A DNA stretch of 64,000 bases, taken from positions 1,736,001-1,800,000 of the forward strand of contig NZ_CP023407.1 in the NCBI RefSeq assembly GCF_003665435.1, written 5' to 3'. The translations under genes and the position numbers were made by a program. Below are positions 59,029 through 64,000 of this stretch, in pieces. The DNA is from Streptomyces fungicidicus (GTDB lineage Bacteria > Actinomycetota > Actinomycetes > Streptomycetales > Streptomycetaceae). The first letter of the stretch is position 1; the number at the start of each line of letters is the position of its first letter. The notes beneath the pieces were generated by a model. It was not told where the DNA came from. It did no database searches and worked only from the letters and a program-made list of their open reading frames with translations.

Positions 59029-60081
59029 TCAGCCGGACAGCGCCTCCAGCAGCCGGTCCACGTCGTCGGCCGTGTTGTACAGGTGGAAGGACGCGCGCAG
59101 GTTGCCCGCACGGTCCGACACCTGGATGCCGGCCTCGGCCAGCTCCGGCTGGAGGCGGCCGAGCCCGGGCACCGACACGATCGGCGAACCGGGAGCGGGC
59201 ACGGGCGTGTGGCCCCGCTCCGCGAGCCCCGCGCGGAAGCGGTCGGCGAGGGCCAGGTCGTGGGCGCGGACAATGTCCACGCCGATCTCCTCGACGAGTT
59301 CGAGGGAGGCACGCAGCCCCGCGTAGCTGAACAGGGCGGGGCTGGAGTCGAACCGCCGGGCCGAGCCCGCCAGTTCGGCGACCGGTCCGTAGCAGCTGGC
59401 CCAGGGCTGCTCCGCCCCGACCCAGCTCGCCTGCACCGGCGGGAGGTCCCCGAGGTCCTCGGGCACCACGAGGAACGCCGCCCCGTGCGGGCCGAGCAGC
59501 CACTTGTAGGTGATGGAGACCGAGTAGTCGAACGCGCCCGCCTCCATCGGCAGCCAGCCGGCCGCCTGGGAGAAGTCGACGTAGGTGCGCGCCCCGTGCG
59601 TCCGGGCCGCCTCGCGCAGCGCGGGCAGGTCGGCGATCCGGCCGTCGGCGGACTGGGCGGCGCTGACCGCGACCAGCGCGGTGCCGGGCCGCACGGAGTC
59701 GGCGAGCCGCTCCAGCGGCACGGCCCGCACCTTGAGGTCGCCGCGGGTGTGGAACGCGTTGAGGACGGAGGTGAAGTCGTCCTCGGCGGTGAGGACTTCG
59801 GCGCCCGGCTGCAGCGAGGCGGCGATCAGCGAGGTGTGCAGGGCGGCCGTGGCCCCGGCCGCCACCCGCCCGGCGGGGACGCCGGCCAGCCGGGCGTACG
59901 CGCCGCGGCACGCCTCGACGTCGGCGAACAGCGGGTCGAGCGAGCGGCCCTCCGCGCGCAGCCGCACGGCGTTCTGGACGGCGGCCACCGCGCGGGCGGG
60001 CAGGAGGGCGTTGCTCGCGGTGTTCAGATAGGTGTTCTTCGGGGTGAACTCGGCACGGACGAGGTTCTCGAAGGTCTCCAT
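59029..60081 (-). CDS. Class V aminotransferase (cysteine desulfurase-like fold)
   Basis: A 350-residue protein with the class V PLP fold: NTYLNTASNALLPARA at the N-terminus, AGATAALHTSLIAASLQPGAEVL, and a PLP lysine in YSVSITYKWLLGPHGAAFL. It has the same start and end lengths as the SCO1868-like proteins that usually follow ectD, as far as I remember. The reaction is unknown; a lyase or desulfurase is possible, but no nucleophilic Cys is apparent in a desulfurase-like loop. ATG at 60081 is preferred; ATG at 60117 would add 12 residues. Confidence 0.8.
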   Translation of the reverse strand: METFENLVRAEFTPKNTYLNTASNALLPARAVAAVQNAVRLRAEGRSLDPLFADVEACRGAYARLAGVPAGRVAAGATAALHTSLIAASLQPGAEVLTAEDDFTSVLNAFHTRGDLKVRAVPLERLADSVRPGTALVAVSAAQSADGRIADLPALREAARTHGARTYVDFSQAAGWLPMEAGAFDYSVSITYKWLLGPHGAAFLVVPEDLGDLPPVQASWVGAEQPWASCYGPVAELAGSARRFDSSPALFSYAGLRASLELVEEIGVDIVRAHDLALADRFRAGLAERGHTPVPAPGSPIVSVPGLGRLQPELAEAGIQVSDRAGNLRASFHLYNTADDVDRLLEALSG

Positions 60082-60177
60082 GGCACCACTCTGCGGCCCC
60101 GGCACCTCCCCGTCCATTGCCGAATCCTGCGCGATATCGCAAAGGAACGCTTATGCGTACGCGCTGACCTGCGCGCT

Positions 60178-60888
60178 CTACTTCTGGGGCACCGCGCACC
60201 CGTCCGGGCCACAGGCCTGCGCGTCGCCGCCGACGGCCGTCAGCGGCGGGCGCTCGCCCCAGGCCTGGGTCAGCGCCTCGGTGAACACCTCGGCGGGCTG
60301 GGCGCCGGAGACACCGTACTTGCGGTCCAGCACGAAGAACGGCACACCGCTCGCGCCGAGCTCCGCGGCCTCGCGCTGGTCGGCGCGGACCTCGTCGGCG
60401 TACGCGGTGGGGTCGGCGAGGACCTCGCGCACGGCGTCGGCGTCGAGTCCGGCGGCGACGGCGAGCTCGACGAGCCGTCCGTCGTCGTCGAAGACGGACC
60501 GCTCCTCGGCGAAGTTCGCCCGGTACAGCAGGTCGAGCAGCTCCTCCTGGCGGCCCCGCGCACGGGCGAGGTGCAGCAGGCGGTGCATGTCGAAGGTGCT
60601 GCCGTGGTCGCGGCCGCGGGTGCGGTAGGGCAGGCCCTCGCCGGCGGCCTGGGCGCCCAGGTTGTCCTCGCCGGCCTCGGCCTGCGCCTCGCTCATGCCG
60701 TACTTCCTGGTGAGCATGGAGATGACCGGCTGGACGTCGCCCTTGGCGCGGCCCGGGTCCAGCTCGAAGGAGCGGTGCACGACCTCGACCTGCTCACGGT
60801 GCGGGAAGGCGGCCAGCGCCTTCTCGAAGCGGGCTTTTCCGACATAGCACCAGGGGCAGGCGATGTCGCTCCAGATCTCGACGCGCAT
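60178..60888 (-). CDS. DsbA-family (FrnE-like) thiol oxidoreductase
   Basis: A 236-residue protein of the DsbA/2-hydroxychromene-2-carboxylate isomerase family. The N-terminal CPWC active site (SDIACPWCYVGKARFEKAL) is followed by an alpha-helical insertion and a second thioredoxin strand with the cis-Pro GASGVPFFVLDRKYGVSGAQ. The C-terminus has two more cysteines (ACGPDGCAV). No signal peptide is visible, so it acts in the cytosol, as FrnE does. GGAGAGA upstream supports the ATG at 60888. Confidence 0.9.
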   Translation of the reverse strand: MRVEIWSDIACPWCYVGKARFEKALAAFPHREQVEVVHRSFELDPGRAKGDVQPVISMLTRKYGMSEAQAEAGEDNLGAQAAGEGLPYRTRGRDHGSTFDMHRLLHLARARGRQEELLDLLYRANFAEERSVFDDDGRLVELAVAAGLDADAVREVLADPTAYADEVRADQREAAELGASGVPFFVLDRKYGVSGAQPAEVFTEALTQAWGERPPLTAVGGDAQACGPDGCAVPQK

Positions 60889-60969
60889 GAGTCGGCTCTC
60901 TCCAGGGTCGTACGGCCGCGGAGACTCCCTCCGCAACTGGATGAACGTTCAAGCAGCCGTCTTCATTCC

Positions 60970-61578
60970 TCAGCTGCCGTCCCGCAGGTCGCGCGGCCAC
61001 TCCGGCCGGAACGCGAGGTGGTCGAACGTGACCACACAGCCCTCCCCCATCGGCGACTGCGCCAGGAAGCCGACCAGCGCGGCCCCGGTCTCCTGCTCGT
61101 CGCCGAGGGTGAAGAGCCGGACGAAGGTCCAGCGCTCGCCGTCGCGGGAGGCGTGGAAGGCGAACGCGCGGCCGGTTCGGCTGACCCGGAGCCAGAAGGA
61201 ACTGCCTTCGACGGTGAAGGAGTTGACATCGTCGGAGTGGCCCCGGGTGACCACCGTGCAGACGGTGGGCACGTCCGGGGAGTACTCCAGGCAGAGCTTG
61301 GCCCAGGCCCGCTCGCCGACATGGACGTAGAGCACCCCGGCGTCGAAGGCACCGGCGAACCCGACGGTGACCCGGGCGATCAGCTGGAAGTCCCCCTCGG
61401 GCGCGCCCAGCAGTCGCGGCGCGTCGGAGGCGGGGTCCAGTGCCTCGCCGGTGGGCGGCACGAAACGGTCCTGCCGGGGGCCGGCCCATCCGGTGAGGAC
61501 GCCGTCCTCATAACCCCAGTGCCCGTCGGGGCCATAGGTGCGCAAGGGAAAGGGCAGTTCGGGGATCTTGATGTCCAT
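60970..61578 (-). CDS. DUF1349 family protein
   Basis: A 202-residue beta-sandwich protein that starts MDIKIPELPFPLRTYGPDGHWG. The central FAGAFDAGVLYVHVGERAWAKLCLEYSPD and VTRGHSDDVNSFTVEGSSFWLRVSR segments match the DUF1349 (concanavalin-like) family, whose members are cytosolic and of unknown role. Start ATG at 61578. It lies 81 bases upstream of the DsbA-like gene on the same strand. Confidence 0.83.
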   Translation of the reverse strand: MDIKIPELPFPLRTYGPDGHWGYEDGVLTGWAGPRQDRFVPPTGEALDPASDAPRLLGAPEGDFQLIARVTVGFAGAFDAGVLYVHVGERAWAKLCLEYSPDVPTVCTVVTRGHSDDVNSFTVEGSSFWLRVSRTGRAFAFHASRDGERWTFVRLFTLGDEQETGAALVGFLAQSPMGEGCVVTFDHLAFRPEWPRDLRDGS

Positions 61579-61631
61579 GGCAGGATTCTCGCAGGCGGGG
61601 CACGGTTCCGGGGCCCGGACGGCGGTCCCGG

Positions 61632-62240
61632 TCAGCGGCCCTGGAAGGCGTCCAGGGCGACGGCCTGGGCGATGGCGAGGCGGGGGTCGAGACCGGGCCC
61701 GGCCAGGTCGACCACATAGCGGTCGCGCGGCCCGAACTTCTTGTCGACCCTCATCACCGGCTTGCCGTCCGTCTCGAAGTCGAAGTGGTACGGCCAGACG
61801 AACGGCACCAGGTCCAGCGGCAGGAAGTTCCAGACACGGCGGAGCAGGGCCACGAACCGGTTGCGCTCGCGGCCGACGACCGGGGGCGAGTCCTGCGGGC
61901 GCAGGACCCACGTCGAGCGCAGCAGGGAGGCGAGGAACCTCTCCTCGAACACGCCGAGGGAGCCGCCTTCCGCGTCCCGCACGGTGTAGCCGTCGCCGGC
62001 GTCGGCGCCGGTGGCGAGGAGGCTGCGTTCCCTGACGGTGAAGAGGACCCGTTTCCTGGACTCGTCGGTGTAGAAGGTCATCTCCTCGTCGAGCGAGAGC
62101 CGCCCGCGCTCGGCGAAGGCGAGGACCCTGCCGTCGGAGCCGTCCGGGAGCAGCTCGCTCACGGTGTACCGGTCGCTCTTGAGAGAGGTCTTCTGCCGGA
62201 CGGTGAAACGTCCGCCCGTCCGCTGTGCCGCACTGTCCAC
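61632..62240 (-). CDS. LURP-one/scramblase-like protein
   Basis: A 202-residue protein with the twelve-stranded pattern of LURP-one-related/phospholipid scramblase-like proteins: GRFTVRQKTSLKSDRYTVSEL, VLAFAERGRLSLDEEMTFYTDE, VLFTVRERSLLATGADAGDGYTVRDAEGG, then VWNFLPLDLVPFVWPYHFDF. No membrane segment is clear. GTG at 62240 is chosen because GGGGAG lies 7 bases upstream; the longer open frame up to 62474 is low-complexity. Function in bacteria is unknown. Confidence 0.72.
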   Translation of the reverse strand: MDSAAQRTGGRFTVRQKTSLKSDRYTVSELLPDGSDGRVLAFAERGRLSLDEEMTFYTDESRKRVLFTVRERSLLATGADAGDGYTVRDAEGGSLGVFEERFLASLLRSTWVLRPQDSPPVVGRERNRFVALLRRVWNFLPLDLVPFVWPYHFDFETDGKPVMRVDKKFGPRDRYVVDLAGPGLDPRLAIAQAVALDAFQGR

Positions 62241-62449
62241 CGTGTCGCTCCCCGAGGCCGTCGGTCCCTGCCGCCGCCCCTGTCGGCGTCCGGCGGAGCC
62301 ATCCTCACCGCGCGCCCCCGCCCGGAGCAGTCTCCATAAGTCGCCGTCCGCAACGACCAAAGGTGACAGGGACGTTGGCGGCCGGTTGTTCACTTTCGTC
62401 GTACGCCGGCACACCGAAGGGGGGACGCGGGCGCCCGGGGGCCGCCCTC

Positions 62450-62455
62450 TATCGT
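62450..62455 (+). promoter_or_regulatory. -10 element of the sensor kinase gene
   Basis: TATCGT lies 6 bases before the GTG at 62462 and there is no Shine-Dalgarno near it, pointing to a leaderless mRNA. Confidence 0.5.
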
Positions 62456-62461
62456 CTGCGC

Positions 62462-64000
62462 GTGGACGCAGCACAGACCCCCCTTGCCCGCCGACCGCTC
62501 CGCTCCCGGCTCGCCGCCGCCTCCCCGTGGCCCCGCAAACGCATCGCCGGAGAGGTGGTGCTCACCGCGGTGCTCTCCGGGACGGCGGGGCTCCTCCACA
62601 CCACGGAGAGCGGATCCGGGGCGCGGGGCGCCGCCATGGCGCTGGCGGTCGCCGTACTGTCACTGGCCCGGCGCGCGCTGCCGGCGACCGTGCTGATGGT
62701 CTCCTCCGCGCTGGCCGGTGCGGTGCTCGGCGCGAATCCGCTGCTGGTCTGCGCGAGCTGGTCGGCGGGCAGCCGCATCAAGCGCCCGTGGCGGGCTCTG
62801 GGCGCGTACGCGGCCGGGCTCGCGCTCTACTTCGTCGCAGCCTTCTCCGACACGGCCGGCGTCGAGGAGCTCGGACTGCCGGTGCTGCTGACGGCCGTGG
62901 GCGCGGGTTCCTACCTGGTGCTGGCGGTCGTGCCGGGGCTCGCCTCCCGGTACCGCGCCCAGCGCCACGCGCTGCTGGACGCGCTGCAGCGGCACAACGC
63001 CCAACTGGTGCGCGAGCGGGCGATGGTGGCGCGGCAGGCCCGGCTGCTGGAACGGCAGCGCATCGCCCAGGACATGCACGACAGCCTCGGACACCAGCTC
63101 GCCCTGATCGCCGTGCACACCGGGGCGCTGGAGGTGGACCCCGACCTGGGCGACCGCCAGCGCGAAGGGGTGGGCATCCTCCGGGAGGCCTCCAGGGCGG
63201 CGATGCGGGAGCTGCGCGAGGCCGTGGGCATCCTGCGGGACGGCGTGGCCGAGCCCGCGCCGGACACGGAGGAGTCCGGACCGGCGACGGCCCGGGTGGC
63301 GGCCTCCGTCGACGCGCTGGTCGAGTCCTCGCGGGCCGCGGGCGCGACGGTGGAGCTGCGCCGCACCGGCACCGAACGGCCCCTCGCGCCCGCGGCCGAC
63401 CACGCGGTGTACCGCATCGCCCAGGAGGGTCTGACCAACGCCCACAAGCACGCGCCGGGCGCGCCGATCACCGTGGCGCTGCGCTACGAACCGGACAGCC
63501 TGGTGGTCGAGGTGGCCAACGGGCCGGTGCCGCCCGGCGCGCCGGCCGGGCCGCCCGCGGTCAGCGGCGGCCAGGGGCTGACCGGCCTCGAGGAGCGGGC
63601 CCGGCTGGTCGGCGGCATGGTGCACACCGGCCCCGCGCCCGGCGGGGGTTTCCGGCTCGCCGGGGTGCTGCCGTACGGCGGCGGGGGCCGGGCCCAGCCG
63701 GACGGTGCGACTTCCGTCGTCGCGGACGACGACTTCCGGGGGCAGACCGGCGCGGGCCCCGCGGGCGACGGTGGAGCGGTCAACGCACACCGTTCCGATC
63801 CGCAGAAGGAGTTCGCCTCCATCATGAGCAGCAAGAAGAACATCGCCCTCGGGTGCTCACTCACCGCCGTGGCCCTCGTCGTGGGCGCCGGCGCCCTCCT
63901 GTTCTGGGGGATGGGGAAGCTGATGGACGAGGTGGAGAAGGGCGTCATACCGGCGAGCGTGTACGAGTCGGCCGAGGTCGGCGACGCCGAGGCGGACCTC
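62462..64000 (+). CDS. Sensor histidine kinase (NarL-type) with C-terminal membrane extension, partial
   Basis: A two-component sensor kinase of the NreB/DegS type, open to the end of the window (513 codons seen). About five or six N-terminal helices (about 30-160) precede a HisKA_3 dimerisation domain with H206 (RIAQDMHDSLGHQLALI). The ATPase domain has the N-box N326 (YRIAQEGLTNAHKHA) and a GQGLTGLEERARLVGG G-box. The frame continues through a Gly-rich linker into a further membrane helix at about 461-482 and an exterior stretch, which is unusual. Any response regulator partner lies outside the window. Confidence 0.85.
   Translation, partial: MDAAQTPLARRPLRSRLAAASPWPRKRIAGEVVLTAVLSGTAGLLHTTESGSGARGAAMALAVAVLSLARRALPATVLMVSSALAGAVLGANPLLVCASWSAGSRIKRPWRALGAYAAGLALYFVAAFSDTAGVEELGLPVLLTAVGAGSYLVLAVVPGLASRYRAQRHALLDALQRHNAQLVRERAMVARQARLLERQRIAQDMHDSLGHQLALIAVHTGALEVDPDLGDRQREGVGILREASRAAMRELREAVGILRDGVAEPAPDTEESGPATARVAASVDALVESSRAAGATVELRRTGTERPLAPAADHAVYRIAQEGLTNAHKHAPGAPITVALRYEPDSLVVEVANGPVPPGAPAGPPAVSGGQGLTGLEERARLVGGMVHTGPAPGGGFRLAGVLPYGGGGRAQPDGATSVVADDDFRGQTGAGPAGDGGAVNAHRSDPQKEFASIMSSKKNIALGCSLTAVALVVGAGALLFWGMGKLMDEVEKGVIPASVYESAEVGDAEADL

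Noticed and set aside
59023..61719. 898-codon plus-strand open frame
   Set aside because: It is opposite three well-supported genes (aminotransferase, DsbA-like, DUF1349) and has shadow-type composition without motifs or a ribosome site.
1..64000. tRNA, rRNA, insertion sequence, prophage or origin
   Set aside because: No cloverleaf, transposase, integrase, phage structural gene or DnaA-box cluster was recognised on reading either strand.

Overview
This window reads as a stretch of a Streptomyces chromosome, or that of a very close actinomycete relative. It has very high GC with strong G/C third-position bias, many GTG and a few TTG starts, and long chains of stop/start-overlapping genes. Its families are typical of the genus: a Gbn-type nucleoid protein, Asp23 cluster, DUF3099, tandem secreted subtilases, LAETG-anchored protein and ectABCD. 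From memory, the gene order resembles the core-chromosome segment of S. coelicolor around SCO1818-SCO1870; I could not run a comparison.

Layout. (1) 1-2.6 kb: the 3' end of tyrS, small membrane/stress proteins and moaA. (2) 2.7-8.1 kb: an acetate-type Na+/solute symporter with its DUF485 partner, divergent from two near-identical secreted subtilisin-family proteases. (3) 8.2-13 kb: CoA-transferase, CopD-like membrane protein, DEDDh exonuclease-BRCT protein, Cys-rich small protein and SURF1. (4) 13.2-18.3 kb: a tightly packed + strand run of symporter, ECF-type sigma factor, single-pass membrane protein, GH15 glycosidase and SDR. (5) 18.4-21.6 kb: an Asp23/Gls24 envelope-stress cluster. (6) 21.7-29 kb: enoyl-CoA hydratase-like protein, Gbn-like nucleoid protein, ABC-F ATPase with a possible regulatory leader peptide, VOC protein, a hypothetical, an alpha/beta hydrolase and a class II aldolase. 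(7) 29.1-30.7 kb: PHO-box-preceded Pit phosphate transporter plus a small membrane protein. (8) 30.8-49.2 kb: a cobalamin riboswitch followed by a long cob operon (cobD, cobQ, cobN, a fused chelatase ATPase/VWA subunit, cobO, cobB, cobI, cobM, cobL, cbiG-cobJ, cobH, cbiX, cobC), interrupted by one ZIP transporter on the other strand. (9) 49.3-55.3 kb: LAETG protein, amidohydrolase, a polar amino-acid ABC transporter with a strong promoter and palindromic operator, and a class V aminotransferase. (10) 55.4-59 kb: the ectABCD ectoine/5-hydroxyectoine operon behind about 400 bp of unusually AT-rich regulatory DNA. (11) 59-64 kb: a PLP enzyme, DsbA-like oxidoreductase, DUF1349 protein, LURP-one-like protein and a sensor histidine kinase that runs off the end with an unusual C-terminal membrane extension.

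The best candidates for something under-described are regulatory. They are a leaderless 7-codon ORF (MAILLAH) upstream of the ABC-F gene, a 26-codon ORF between the cobalamin riboswitch and cobD that appears to be translationally coupled to cobD, a cluster of GATC sites beside the gene for a GATC-binding nucleoid protein, a repeat element that appears to have been captured in frame as the interdomain linker of CobB, and the kinase with a fused C-terminal transmembrane segment. No transposon, prophage, CRISPR array, tRNA or rRNA was seen.
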